Source of the DNA: Roseburia hominis A2-183
GTDB taxonomy: Bacteria > Bacillota > Clostridia > Lachnospirales > Lachnospiraceae
Reading direction: 5' to 3'
NCBI RefSeq assembly: GCF_000225345.1
Contig: NC_015977.1
Location: forward strand, 2,339,501-2,403,500
DNA: 64,000 bases
Shown: positions 53,135 through 62,074 of the stretch, piece after piece
Layout: every line of letters begins with the position of its first letter
Position numbering within the stretch: position 1 is the first letter of the stretch
Notes under the pieces: model-generated
What the model was told of the DNA's origin: nothing
Databases searched by the model: none
The model's input: the letters and a program-made list of their open reading frames with translations, nothing else
Translations under genes and position numbers: made by a program

Positions 53135-53827
53135 TCAGATCCGATGCAGCTTCTGCTCATATTTTTCCTGACGAACCGGAAGACGGAACGGATTGTTGAC
53201 ATAGACGATCATGTACATGCCGGCTGCTGTAATCATACCTGTCACAACGTCGAAGACGGAGTGCTGTTTTAAAAACATGGTTGAGAGAATGATGCTCACC
53301 ATGAGGATGGCGGAACCGCAGCGCATTGCGTGTTTGTGCTTGAACGCATCGGAACGCCATACCGCAATATTGACCGCAATCGAGTTGTATACATGAATGC
53401 TTGGAAACAGGTTCGTCGCGGTGTCGGAAGCGTACAGCCACTTGACGATATGTACAAAAATATTATCCCGCGCAAAGGTTGTCGGTCTTAGGTAATGTCC
53501 GTTCGGATAAATGGTGGACACAATCAGGAAAATTGTCATTCCGGTAAACAGCATTGCGCACAGCCGGAAATATTCGGAACGGTCTTTTAAATAGAAATAA
53601 CCGATGCCCCAGCCGACGTAGCCGAACCATAACAGGTAGGGGATGATAAAATATTCACAGAACGGAATGTAATCATCCAGCGCGGTGTGAATGACATGAA
53701 AATGTGTGGTGACGGTCTTCTCGAGATGACCAAACCATGGAAGATAGATTGCAAAATAAGATAAAAGAAACAGAGCCTTGTTTCGATCAATAAAGCCACT
53801 GATTCTCTGACGAAGTTCTGGTTTCAT
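53135..53827 (-). CDS. PAP2-like membrane phosphatase
   Basis: A 230-residue protein with about six membrane segments and the PAP2/inositol-phosphorylceramide-synthase-like motifs FPSIHVYNS and KQHSVFDVVTG. It probably dephosphorylates a lipid substrate at the outer face of the membrane. The start MKPELRQ at 53827 has AAAGGA nine bases upstream; earlier in-frame starts do not. Confidence 0.8.
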   Translation of the reverse strand: MKPELRQRISGFIDRNKALFLLSYFAIYLPWFGHLEKTVTTHFHVIHTALDDYIPFCEYFIIPYLLWFGYVGWGIGYFYLKDRSEYFRLCAMLFTGMTIFLIVSTIYPNGHYLRPTTFARDNIFVHIVKWLYASDTATNLFPSIHVYNSIAVNIAVWRSDAFKHKHAMRCGSAILMVSIILSTMFLKQHSVFDVVTGMITAAGMYMIVYVNNPFRLPVRQEKYEQKLHRI

Positions 53828-54140
53828 AATATCCATCCTTTCTATAATAAATAGCAGTATATCCAATTTCTTCACGTTTGCGATTATAGCACACGCATTT
53901 CTGCGAGACAATCGGCTTTCTTTTTTTTTAAGAAAGATTATTTAAAATTTAAGAAAACGTTCATACATCGAAAGATCGTTTGTGCATTTATACAATAAGA
54001 AATAAAACGAAGATTTTACATAATTGTTACGATTGGGGGAAGTTGTTGACAAACAAAAAGGGTCATTTATAATAAACCATGTGTTTTCACTGAAAGAACA
54101 GGCATATAAATGTTTACGATAAGAGGAAAGGAAACAGAAA
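53828..54140. promoter_or_regulatory. Intergenic region with promoter of the L,D-transpeptidase gene
   Basis: TTGACA at 54047-54052 is followed by TATAAT at 54068 (15-base spacing) or TAATAA at 54070 (17-base spacing). Initiation near 54082 gives a leader of about 60 bases. Nothing else is visible. Confidence 0.55.
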
Positions 54141-55745
54141 ATGAAAAAGAAAATCGGGATTACCGCGGCAGTCATTCTGGGAATACTCGCAGTCTGCTAT
54201 ATCGGATTCGCGGTGTTTTTCCAGAGCCACTTCTGCTTTGGCACTACGATAGATGGCATTAAAGTGGGAGGATGCAGCACCGTAAAGGTGGAGCAGCTCA
54301 TAGAGGAGGAGATCGGAGGATATGAGCTGACTCTGGTGGAACGCGAGGATCAGACGGAGACCATCACGGCATCACAGATCGGCGCGGCGCCGGTTTTCCA
54401 CGGGGAGATAGAAGAACTGCTGGCGGATCAGAACGCCTTCGCATGGCCGGTGATTCTGTTTGGAAAGAGTGCACTGGAACTGGAAAAAACGGTTGCCTTT
54501 GACGACACAAAGTTTTCCGGGACGATCGAAGCGCTTTCCTGCATGCAGGAGGAGAATCAGAGAAAGCCGGTGGATGCGTCCTGTTCCGGCTATTCCGCAG
54601 CGGACGGCTATACGCTTGTCCCGGCGGATTACGGAACGACGATCGATGAGACAGCGTTGAAAAACGCGGTGGCAGAAGCCGTGGAAGGGCTGGAGGACAC
54701 ACTCGACCTGGAGAAGAACGGCTGTTATGTGGACCCGGCGGTGGGAGACGACGACAAAGATCTTCTCGCCGTGATCGACGAATTAAACCAGTACGTTGCA
54801 TCGACGGTCACCTACGATTTCGGGGATCAGACAGAAGTTGTGGACGGCAGTACGATCAGCGAGTGGCTTTCGGTTCTGGACGGTGAACTGGAGGTTGACG
54901 AGGAGGCGGTGCTCGACTATGTCAAGGGACTTGCCAAGACTTATAATACCGCGTACAAACCGAAGACGTTAAAGACTTCTTACGGACCGGAAGTGACGAT
55001 TTCAAACGGCGCTTACGGCTGGAAGATTGACACGGAGGGAGAGGTGGCACAGCTGCTTGAGGACATCAAGTCCGGCAAGAGTGTGGAGCGAGAGCCGGTC
55101 TATTCCCAGACGGCGAACAGCCATGGCGAGAATGACTACGGCAATTCCTACGTGGAGATCAACCTGACATCGCAGCATCTGTTTGTATACAAGAACGGAA
55201 GTCTGGTTGTGGACAGCGATTTTGTATCGGGAAATCTGTCAAAGGGACACGGTTCTCCGACCGGAGCGTTCAGCGTGACCTATACGACCACGGATGCCGT
55301 GCTGCGCGGAGAGGACTACGCGACGCCGGTAAAATACTGGATGCCGTTTGCGGGAGACGTCGGCATGCATGACGCGAGCTGGAGAAAAAGCTTCGGCGGG
55401 AATATTTATAAGACAAACGGATCGCACGGATGCATCAATCTGCCGACATCCGTGGCAAAGACGATCTACAATACGATCGAGAAGGGCTGGCCGGTACTGG
55501 TGTACACGCTTCCGGGAACAGAGAGCGCCGCACAGCTGCAGCAGGATGTGCAGACCGTGATTGATCTGATCAATTCCATCGGTGAGGTAACGGCGGACAG
55601 TGAGACAGTCATCGCGTCAGCGCGCAGCCAGTATGATGCTCTGCCGGATTCTACAAAGGCGAATGTGACAAATTACGATGTGCTCGTGGCAGCCGAGGCA
55701 TCACTGGCACAGATCAAAGCGGCGGGAGAGCAGACGGGAATGTAG
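54141..55745 (+). CDS. L,D-transpeptidase (YkuD) with peptidoglycan-binding domain
   Basis: A 534-residue membrane-anchored cell-wall enzyme. One N-terminal segment (about 4-28), a PG_binding_4-type region (about 60-310), and a YkuD domain (337-460) with HGSPTGAF and the catalytic SHGCINL (H429, C431). It forms 3-3 cross-links in peptidoglycan. A C-terminal helical extension of about 70 residues follows. The start follows GAGGAAAGGAAACAG. Confidence 0.92.
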   Translation: MKKKIGITAAVILGILAVCYIGFAVFFQSHFCFGTTIDGIKVGGCSTVKVEQLIEEEIGGYELTLVEREDQTETITASQIGAAPVFHGEIEELLADQNAFAWPVILFGKSALELEKTVAFDDTKFSGTIEALSCMQEENQRKPVDASCSGYSAADGYTLVPADYGTTIDETALKNAVAEAVEGLEDTLDLEKNGCYVDPAVGDDDKDLLAVIDELNQYVASTVTYDFGDQTEVVDGSTISEWLSVLDGELEVDEEAVLDYVKGLAKTYNTAYKPKTLKTSYGPEVTISNGAYGWKIDTEGEVAQLLEDIKSGKSVEREPVYSQTANSHGENDYGNSYVEINLTSQHLFVYKNGSLVVDSDFVSGNLSKGHGSPTGAFSVTYTTTDAVLRGEDYATPVKYWMPFAGDVGMHDASWRKSFGGNIYKTNGSHGCINLPTSVAKTIYNTIEKGWPVLVYTLPGTESAAQLQQDVQTVIDLINSIGEVTADSETVIASARSQYDALPDSTKANVTNYDVLVAAEASLAQIKAAGEQTGM

Positions 55746-55796
55746 TCTGTCTGCCGCATGGAATTGTCGCAATAAGCATAGACCTCTTTTGGGTGA

Positions 55797-56312
55797 TAAG
55801 TAATATTATCAGAAGATCACACCGCGGGATTTCAGATGGAAATGCAGGTGGAAATTCGGATCAAAAAATATGGCATTTCTAACCAGCCGGATGTTTGCAT
55901 CTTCGATGATCCGTGTCTTTCCAAGTTTGGAGCACTCCGCGGGTCATGTCCGCATCCCGGAGACAATTTGTAGGACTTTCGTGCAGCACTTACCTGCACT
56001 TCCGCAGTAAAACATAACCGCGCGAAGCAGATGTCTGAGTTGTCACCTGCCTTAATTTCAATAGCAGGTGGCAACGAGTTTCTGTTCGCGCGGTTTTATC
56101 ATGTCTACGAGGGAGTGCAGTTAGTGCTGCCAGAAAGTCCGCCCATTGTCTCCGGTGTGTCGGACATGCCCCGTCGGATTGTCCAAACGTGGAAGAGACA
56201 CGGAATCAGATGCAAACATTCCGTCGGAAGAAATGCTCACATTTTTCTCCAACGAATTCCCAGTTGCATTTCCACATGAAATCCTCAAGTGTGTTTCTTA
56301 TAATATTACTTA
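55797..56312. repeat. Palindromic MITE-like repeat, copy 3
   Basis: About 516 bp, bounded by TAAGTAATATTAT (55797-55809) and ATAATATTACTTA (56300-56312). It is close to the reverse complement of copy 2, including the GCGCGG centre. The serine-recombinase element begins at the next base. TTATCAC after that element (63934 on) may be the displaced continuation. Confidence 0.8.
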
Positions 56313-56449
56313 GGTCAGTTTACAAGGAACTACACGCAGACCGTGAAACGGGCTGCTGACAACAAACGGCGCTATGCTCCCGGCTGGGTGCATAGCACCT
56401 GTTTGTTGCGGGGGTTTCCAAAGGGGGCAGCGCCCCATTTGGCACACGA

Positions 56450-56480
56450 CTTTGCGGAGCAAAGTGTAGTGTGTTATACG
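56450..56480 (+). other. oriT: pMV158-type origin of transfer (oriT)
   Basis: A perfect inverted repeat ACTTTGC-GGA-GCAAAGT (56450-56466) is followed by GTAGTGTGTTATAC (56467-56480). This matches the MOBV oriT layout known from pMV158, where the nick falls in TAGTGTG/TTA; here that would be between 56474 and 56475. The cognate relaxase is the MobV protein at 61130. Confidence 0.75.
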
Positions 56481-57058
56481 CTCTGTCGGCGTTGCCCTGA
56501 AAATACCGTTGCCGCCGGGGAGGGCAAGGGCATTTGACGCGGCAGGAAAGCAGGGCTTTGTTTGGGGCTGGTAAGCCGGAAACAAAGGGCTGATTTCAGC
56601 AGCAGACAGGGCGTATTATGAAAGCCCCCGTCCCTCGTCCTCCGCCCCCGGCCTATGGGACAAAAAGTCCCAAAGCTCTGGACACCGTGACCAGATGTGT
56701 GGCCACACTCCGGGAAAAGTAGCAGGACGGCAGGAAACCGTCAAGGCTGAAATGAATGGGCTGACGCCCGGCCTTGACCGTTCCCCGCCGCCCCGCTGGA
56801 TGGGTGGACAAGGTGGCCAATCCCTAAAAGTGTTTGGCCGCACTCGTTCATTTTGGGGCCTTTCTTCTCCCAAAATTGAAATGGGCGGGAAAGCCCTAAA
56901 ATGGCTTTCCCGCCTTGATTACCCATTAGCAAAGACGGGCGAGACTGTCAACGGCGGCGCTGAAAGCGCCGTTCATCTTGACCGTTGACTGGCTCGCCTG
57001 GCTTTGCTACTGCCCGTAAGAGATGGAAAAACAAGATGGAAAACAAGGTTAAAAATGG
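56481..57058. other. GC-rich non-coding left region of the element
   Basis: Several inverted repeats are present, for example GGGCGGGAAAGCC/GGCTTTCCCGCC near 56883-56913 and CGGCGGCGCT/AGCGCCG near 56952. No gene is convincing. It probably holds relaxosome or replication sites. Confidence 0.45.
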
Positions 57059-57088
57059 TTGACAAGTCTATCGGATGTGTGTTATACT
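57059..57088 (+). promoter_or_regulatory. Promoter of the Mef-type gene
   Basis: TTGACA (57059-57064) and TATACT (57083-57088) with 18-base spacing, about 270 bases before the coding start. Confidence 0.7.
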
Positions 57089-57094
57089 GTGCGA

Positions 57095-57330
57095 CAGTTT
57101 GAGATTGGAAGGAGGCTTACGTGTGTTAATTTGTGTACGCTAATAAGCAATAAAAAGTAGAAGTACCTTTCCACATGATGGTGGGCTTTTTTTGCGTGCG
57201 TATGCAAAGGAACACGTAGGTTTGACACGAGCAGTCTTTGAACTGTATCGTGGTGTTTTTTCGTGCTTTGTTGTTATGCAGGCGTCTGCCCTCTCTGTGG
57301 GACAACGCCTGCTTTTTATTGCAGAAACAA
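57095..57330 (+). promoter_or_regulatory. Attenuator-like leader of the Mef-type gene
   Basis: After GGAGG at about 57112 come several very short frames, then a weak hairpin CCAC-ATGATG-GTGG with seven Ts (about 57170-57190). A strong terminator follows: GCAGGCGT (57278-57285) and ACGCCTGC (57305-57312), then TTTTTATT. Long leaders with small peptides and terminators regulate ribosome-targeting antibiotic resistance genes by ribosome stalling. That mechanism here is inferred from layout. Confidence 0.55.
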
Positions 57331-57363
57331 AGGAACAATGCAATAAAAAAGGAGGTTCGCATT

Positions 57364-58584
57364 ATGACCCAAAACAACAATTCATGGAGAAAAACTTATT
57401 TTACACTTCTTGCCGGACAAGCAATATCCTTTATTAGCAGCGGTATTTTGCAAATGGCCATTATCTTTTATTTGGTTGCGAAAACTAATTCTGCAATCAT
57501 ATTGACGGCGGCAACACTGATTGGATTTTTGCCGCAAGCCTGTTTAGGCCCGTTTGCAGGTGCTTTTGTTGACCGGCACAGCCGTAAAAGCGTAATGATT
57601 GGTGCGGATTTGATAATTGCCGCCGCTGGCGGTATTCTGGCGCTGGTGGCGTTTTACATGGAATTGCCCGTATGGTCTATTATGGTTGTCCTGTTAATCC
57701 GAAGTGCGGGAACTGCTTTTCATTCTCCAGCATTCAGCGCAGCAACACCTATGATTGTGCCAAAAGAGGAACTTACAAAATGCGCTGGTTACACGTCGAC
57801 CATGCAAGCAGTAAGTGCGATTATCAGTCCAGCTGCCGCAGCGTTTTTATATGCTGTTTGGCCTCTTAATGCAATTATATTGTTAGATATTGTGGGTGCA
57901 ATCCTTGCCTGTGTGACTGTTGCGATTTCGTCCATACCAACGCCTGAACTATGTCCAGAAACGAAAAGACAACAGTTTTTACAGGATATGAAAGAGGGGT
58001 ATGTGGTATTAAAGCAAAACAGGGGCCTCTTTGCTCTGCTCTGGATTGGTGTAATTTATATGTTCTTTTATATGCCAATCAGTACGCTTTTTCCTCTCAT
58101 CTGTATGTCATACTTCAAAGGAACACCGGCCCATGCCTCTGCCGCTGAAATTGCTTTTGCGGTTGGTATGCTGCTTGGCGGAGTCATTCTGAGCATTTGG
58201 GGCGGTTTTAAGAAACGGCGGTACACCATCGGTCTTTCCGTTCTCCTGATGGGCGTTAGCAATATGCTCTCCGGGCTTTTGCCGCCAGACGCATTTCTTG
58301 TCTTTGTTGTGTGCTGTACTGTTATGGGAATTTCCGCTCCATTTTACGGTGTGCAAAATGCGATTTTTCAAGAAACGGTCAAACCAGAATATCTGGGGAG
58401 AGTTTTTTCTCTACTGACAAGCGCCGCTTCCCTCGCCATGCCGTTTGGCCTTGTCATTTCCGGGCCTCTGGCGGAGCGGCTGGGAGTTGAGAAATGGTTT
58501 GTCATTTGCGGAATTGGCATTATCATCGTTGCGCTTGCCGTATTTTTACTACCCGGTTTGAGAGAGATTGACAATACGCAATAA
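57364..58584 (+). CDS. mef: Mef-type MFS efflux protein
   Basis: A 406-residue MFS transporter with twelve predicted membrane segments. WRKTYFTLLAGQAISFISSGILQMAIIFYL, the loop VDRHSRKSVMIGADLIIAAAG and LGRVFSLLTSAASLAMP strongly resemble Mef(A)/Mef(E) macrolide efflux proteins, which are about 405 residues long. Macrolide export is therefore the best guess, but similarity was judged by eye. No msr(D)-type ABC-F gene follows, unlike in mef(A)-msr(D) elements. The start at 57364 follows AAGGAGG. Confidence 0.82.
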   Translation: MTQNNNSWRKTYFTLLAGQAISFISSGILQMAIIFYLVAKTNSAIILTAATLIGFLPQACLGPFAGAFVDRHSRKSVMIGADLIIAAAGGILALVAFYMELPVWSIMVVLLIRSAGTAFHSPAFSAATPMIVPKEELTKCAGYTSTMQAVSAIISPAAAAFLYAVWPLNAIILLDIVGAILACVTVAISSIPTPELCPETKRQQFLQDMKEGYVVLKQNRGLFALLWIGVIYMFFYMPISTLFPLICMSYFKGTPAHASAAEIAFAVGMLLGGVILSIWGGFKKRRYTIGLSVLLMGVSNMLSGLLPPDAFLVFVVCCTVMGISAPFYGVQNAIFQETVKPEYLGRVFSLLTSAASLAMPFGLVISGPLAERLGVEKWFVICGIGIIIVALAVFLLPGLREIDNTQ

Positions 58585-58664
58585 TCAACTGCACCTTTTT
58601 CTATTACTAAACAAAATGCCTGGATGGTGGTTCTGAAAAACCAGAACCGCCGTTCAGGCATTTT

Positions 58665-59465
58665 TTATCTTCGTCCTCTCTGCGGTTTTGGATTCTTCAG
58701 CAAGTCGGATTTTTCCGCAATCTTTTTCAGCCACTTCCGTTCTTCTACTGACAGCTTCCTAAAATTCAGCTTGAGCCGTTTGCAGATAAACGCCAAGTAC
58801 GCTTGTTCCGTGTCGCTGTCCTGGCTGACGATTTCACCAGCAGTTTCCAGCATTTCTTTTAGCGGGTTATCCTCTGGGACGCTGAAAAAATCGTCCTTGT
58901 GTGTTTCCCGCAGAGCAAGGGCAATCCCGTTTATGTCCCGTTGTATCACATAGCGGCAAAACTCGTCCTCATCAATATGGGCGGTGATAAGCTGTCTTAA
59001 CTGCGTATCACTCATGCCAGGATTATGCTTTTTTATAACAGTTGCGCTCATCGTGTCCACTATGGCGTTTGCACCCTGCGCCTGTTTCAGTGCCGTTCCG
59101 TTCACATAGATTTCAAGGTCAGCCATCAGCCGGGGGAAATCCGGGTGCGCCGCCAGCTCACACAGCAGGGTATTGTCTATCCTCCCGCTTTTCAGCAGGT
59201 CAATCATTTCATCACTCAAACGCAGGTCTGCAAGATCGGCGTTTGGGTGATTTTTCATTTCAGACAGCCCCAGCAGATAATCAGCGGTCACACCGTAAAA
59301 CTTCGCCAGCCGGATAAGGGCATAGTGGCTGATGTCCTTGAAGTCTTCCGTTTCGTAACTGCCCAGCGCAGACTTGGAAAGCCCGGTCTGCTCCGCAAGC
59401 TGCCCCAGCGTCAAGCCACGCTCCACACGTAGGTCTTTTAATCGCTCTTGTATGGATAAAGACAT
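58665..59465 (-). CDS. XRE-family regulator
   Basis: A 266-residue protein. The N-terminal HTH (RLKDLRVERGLTLGQLAEQTGLSKSALGSYE, then FYGVTADYLLGL) is XRE type. The rest is an uncharacterised helical domain. It starts after AAGGAGGG at 59465. It is convergent with the efflux gene and may control element genes. Confidence 0.85.
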   Translation of the reverse strand: MSLSIQERLKDLRVERGLTLGQLAEQTGLSKSALGSYETEDFKDISHYALIRLAKFYGVTADYLLGLSEMKNHPNADLADLRLSDEMIDLLKSGRIDNTLLCELAAHPDFPRLMADLEIYVNGTALKQAQGANAIVDTMSATVIKKHNPGMSDTQLRQLITAHIDEDEFCRYVIQRDINGIALALRETHKDDFFSVPEDNPLKEMLETAGEIVSQDSDTEQAYLAFICKRLKLNFRKLSVEERKWLKKIAEKSDLLKNPKPQRGRR

Positions 59466-59498
59466 ATTCACCCTCCTTGCTAGCTCAACGAAAGAGAA

Positions 59499-59535
59499 GC
59501 CGTTATGCTATGTACTATGCTCATAGCATAACGGC
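59499..59535. promoter_or_regulatory. Inverted repeat upstream of the XRE gene
   Basis: GCCGTTATGCTAT (59499-59511) and ATAGCATAACGGC (59523-59535) are perfect 13-base arms with an 11-base centre. It is either an operator for the XRE protein or a hairpin after the upstream gene; no T run follows. Confidence 0.5.
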
Positions 59536-59543
59536 ATAGGCAT

Positions 59544-59807
59544 TTACAGTTTTATTTTACCATTTGCTACATCTTCACGAAATTTATCAACAAGCTTCGC
59601 TGTCAGCTTGGATTTACCGTAGTGTTCAAGTACAAAAGTACGATAACTTTTTCCATCTACAAGCACATCACTTTTTCTGGTCAACAACCAATTTCCGTTA
59701 CCTCCTCCCTGTTCTCTAATATTCCAGTCTTTCCCATATCTTTTATAGATTTCATCTTTTTTACCTTGAACAGACATTGATTCGCTTGGAATATAAACAA
59801 TTTGCAT
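59544..59807 (-). CDS. Hypothetical protein of the mobilisable element (87 aa)
   Basis: An 87-residue protein with no family I recognise: MQIVYIPSES at the start, WLLTRKSDVLVDGKSYRTFVLEHYGKSK in the middle, predicted alpha/beta. It begins after AAAGGAGGAGCTATT, one of the best ribosome binding sites in the element, so it is probably expressed. It is followed by the XRE gene. Confidence 0.65.
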   Translation of the reverse strand: MQIVYIPSESMSVQGKKDEIYKRYGKDWNIREQGGGNGNWLLTRKSDVLVDGKSYRTFVLEHYGKSKLTAKLVDKFREDVANGKIKL

Positions 59808-60035
59808 AATAGCTCCTCCTTTATTTTGTGCAAGAAGACCAGAAACCTGAATTTGTCTTTTATCTTTTTTTGATTATATCACAAATCCGAGAGCGTGGAA
59901 ATAGGGAGTTTTTCAGGCTGATTTCCTACCTCTTGGATATACGGCACAGGCGGTCAAAAAGGTGTAGACTTGGGATAGTTCATCGATGGACAAGCACCTT
60001 GGAAACAGAACACGCCAAAGAAAACGGAGGGACGC

Positions 60036-60449
60036 ATGAGCAAAAGACCCTATCAACACCTGCCGCCGCTGGAACACAGGCCGGACGGCTCCCCCTACCG
60101 CATAACCCCGCCCCAGAAGAGACGAGCCAGCGGCCTGATACGCCGGGAGTGCTGCAACTGCGAGGACGGAAACTGCCTTGCGCTGGACGATGGCGACACC
60201 TGCGCCTGTCCGCAGATGATTTCGTTCTCCGTCTGCTGCAAGTGGTTCCGCTGGGCGGTCTTGCCGCTGGACAGGACGCTGGAAGCGGAGATTTACCGGG
60301 ACAGGGACTTGAAACGCTGTGCGGAGTGCGGCGGTGTGTTCGTCCCGAAGTCCAACCGGGGCAAATACTGCCCGGACTGCGCCGCCAGAGTTCACAGGCG
60401 GCAGAAAACAGAAAGTGAACGGAAAAGGAGGTCTGCTGTGGACAGTTAA
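60036..60449 (+). CDS. Cysteine-rich VLP-type protein
   Basis: A 137-residue protein of the cysteine-rich family found in Firmicutes mobilisable elements. It contains RRECCNCEDGNCLALDDGDTCACPQ and a zinc-ribbon-like CAECGGVFVPKSNRGKYCPDC. Function unknown; the zinc ribbon suggests nucleic-acid binding. The start follows GGAGGGACGC. The longer frame at 59828-60418 on the same strand is a shadow. Confidence 0.8.
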   Translation: MSKRPYQHLPPLEHRPDGSPYRITPPQKRRASGLIRRECCNCEDGNCLALDDGDTCACPQMISFSVCCKWFRWAVLPLDRTLEAEIYRDRDLKRCAECGGVFVPKSNRGKYCPDCAARVHRRQKTESERKRRSAVDS

Positions 60450-60560
60450 GAGCGGGAAAAGCCTTGATTTGCAAGGCTCCGCAAGCCCTCAACCGGGGCG
60501 GCTGGTATCATTTATCATTCGCCCCGGAAAACGGGCCTCTAACCGTCCACAAAACACGCT

Positions 60561-60956
60561 ATGACAAACACGATTTATATTCACCAGCCGGAAAAGGCGT
60601 TCAGTTTCACCCGGCTCCCCAATTTCCTTTTTGAAGCACCCACATTCCAGCCCTTGAGCAACGAAGCGAAGGTGCTGTATGCCTTTGTCCTGCGCCGGGC
60701 GGAGTTGTCCCGGAAGAACGGCTGGGCGGACGAGTACGGGCGGGTCTACCTGTACTACCCCATCTGCGAGGTGGTCGCTTTGCTCCGCTGCGGGCGGCAG
60801 AAAGCGGTCAACACCCTGCGGGAGTTGCAGTATGCGGGGCTGGTGGAAATCCAGAAACAGGGCTGTGGAAAACCCAACCGCATTTACCCGAAATCCTATG
60901 AAGCGGTTCCAAACACCGACTTCAAGAAATCCGGTTATGGTACGCCGGAGGGCTGA
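60561..60956 (+). CDS. RepA_N-like replication initiator, possibly truncated
   Basis: A 131-residue protein beginning MTNTIYIHQPEKAFSFTRLPNFLFEAP with SNEAKVLYAFVLRRAELS and RQKAVNTLRELQYAGLVE, the N-terminal winged-helix domain of RepA_N-type initiators. After the TGA at 60954-60956 the same frame stays open for about 20 more codons (KPYLASTKINPLEVRKSDG), which resemble the continuation in relatives. A premature stop is therefore likely. The short form may still bind DNA. Confidence 0.7.
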   Translation: MTNTIYIHQPEKAFSFTRLPNFLFEAPTFQPLSNEAKVLYAFVLRRAELSRKNGWADEYGRVYLYYPICEVVALLRCGRQKAVNTLRELQYAGLVEIQKQGCGKPNRIYPKSYEAVPNTDFKKSGYGTPEG

Positions 60957-61051
60957 AAACCGTACTTGGCGAGTACGAAAATCAATCCTCTTGAAGTACG
61001 GAAATCTGACGGTATATAGAAATACAGAGATTAAAACCATCTATTTACATT

Positions 61052-61115
61052 CATTCCATTCCAATCCTATCAGAGATATTTTCGGCGGGAAAACCCGCCG
61101 GAAAGGAATGGAATG
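61052..61115 (+). repeat. Hairpin upstream of the MobV gene
   Basis: CATTCCATTCC (61052-61062) pairs with GGAATGGAATG (61105-61115) and encloses CGGCGGG-AAAA-CCCGCCG (61083-61100). It ends 14 bases before the relaxase start and overlaps its ribosome binding region closely enough to affect translation. Confidence 0.6.
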
Positions 61116-61129
61116 GGGAAAGGAGTTCA

Positions 61130-62074
61130 ATGGCACAACACGCAATTTTGCGATTTGAGAAGCACAAGGGCCACCCGGCGGGGCCGCTGGAAGCCCACCA
61201 TGAACGGAAAAAGGAGCAGTACGCCAGCAACCCGGACATTGACACCAGCCGGAGCAAGTACAATTTCCACATCGTCAAGCCGGATGGCCGCTACTACCAT
61301 TTCATTCAGAGCCGCATCGAGCAGGCCAGATGCCGCACCCGCAAGGACAGCACTCGGTTTGTGGACACGCTGATTACCGCCAGCCCGGAGTTTTTCAAGG
61401 GCAAGTCCCCAAAGGAGATAGCGGCCTACTTCCAGAGGGCGGCGGACTTCCTCATTGACCGGGTGGGCCGGGAGAACATCGTTTCGGCTATGGTACACAT
61501 GGATGAAAAAACGCCCCATCTGCACTTGGTCTTTGTGCCGCTGACAAAGGACAACCGCCTGTGCGCCAAAGAAATTATCGGCAACCGGGCCAATCTGACG
61601 AAGTGGCAGGACGATTTTCACGCCTGTATGGTGGAGCAGTACCCCGACCTGGAGCGTGGGGAAAGCGCCAGCAAGACGGGCCGGAAGCATATCCCCACCC
61701 GGCTGTTCAAACAGGCGGTCAACCTCTCCAAACAGGCGAGGGCCATTGAAGCGGTTCTCTCCGGCATTACCCCGCTGAACGCCGGAAAGAAGAAAGAGGA
61801 AGCCCTCTCCATGCTGAAAAAGTGGTTTCCGCAGATGGAGAACTTCTCCGGGCAACTGAAAAAATACAAGGTCACAATCAATGACTTGTTAGCGGAAAAT
61901 GAAAAGCTGGAAGTCAGGGCAAAGGCCAGCGAAAAAGGCAAGATGAATGACACGATGGAACGGGCGAAGTTAAAAAGCGAACTGGACGATATGCGGCGGC
62001 TGGTTGACCGTATCCCGCCGGAGATTTTAGCGGAACTGAAACGGCAACAGCGGCAGCATGGAAAGGAAAGGTGA
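61130..62074 (+). CDS. mobV: MobV-family relaxase (Pre/Mob)
   Basis: A 314-residue relaxase. The N-terminal MOBV domain shows SRSKYNFHIV and the metal-binding motif HMDEKTPHLH (H123, E126, H130, H132). The C-terminus is coiled coil. It nicks the pMV158-like oriT at the left end of the same element. The start follows AAAGGAGTTCA. Confidence 0.9.
   Translation: MAQHAILRFEKHKGHPAGPLEAHHERKKEQYASNPDIDTSRSKYNFHIVKPDGRYYHFIQSRIEQARCRTRKDSTRFVDTLITASPEFFKGKSPKEIAAYFQRAADFLIDRVGRENIVSAMVHMDEKTPHLHLVFVPLTKDNRLCAKEIIGNRANLTKWQDDFHACMVEQYPDLERGESASKTGRKHIPTRLFKQAVNLSKQARAIEAVLSGITPLNAGKKKEEALSMLKKWFPQMENFSGQLKKYKVTINDLLAENEKLEVRAKASEKGKMNDTMERAKLKSELDDMRRLVDRIPPEILAELKRQQRQHGKER

Noticed and set aside
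57192..57437. An 81-codon frame in the Mef leader
   Set aside because: It runs through the terminator hairpin and overlaps the Mef start. A short leader peptide within it remains possible but cannot be identified.
59828..60418. A 196-codon frame overlapping the Cys-rich gene
   Set aside because: The Cys-rich frame has a ribosome binding site and zinc-ribbon motifs; the longer frame has neither.
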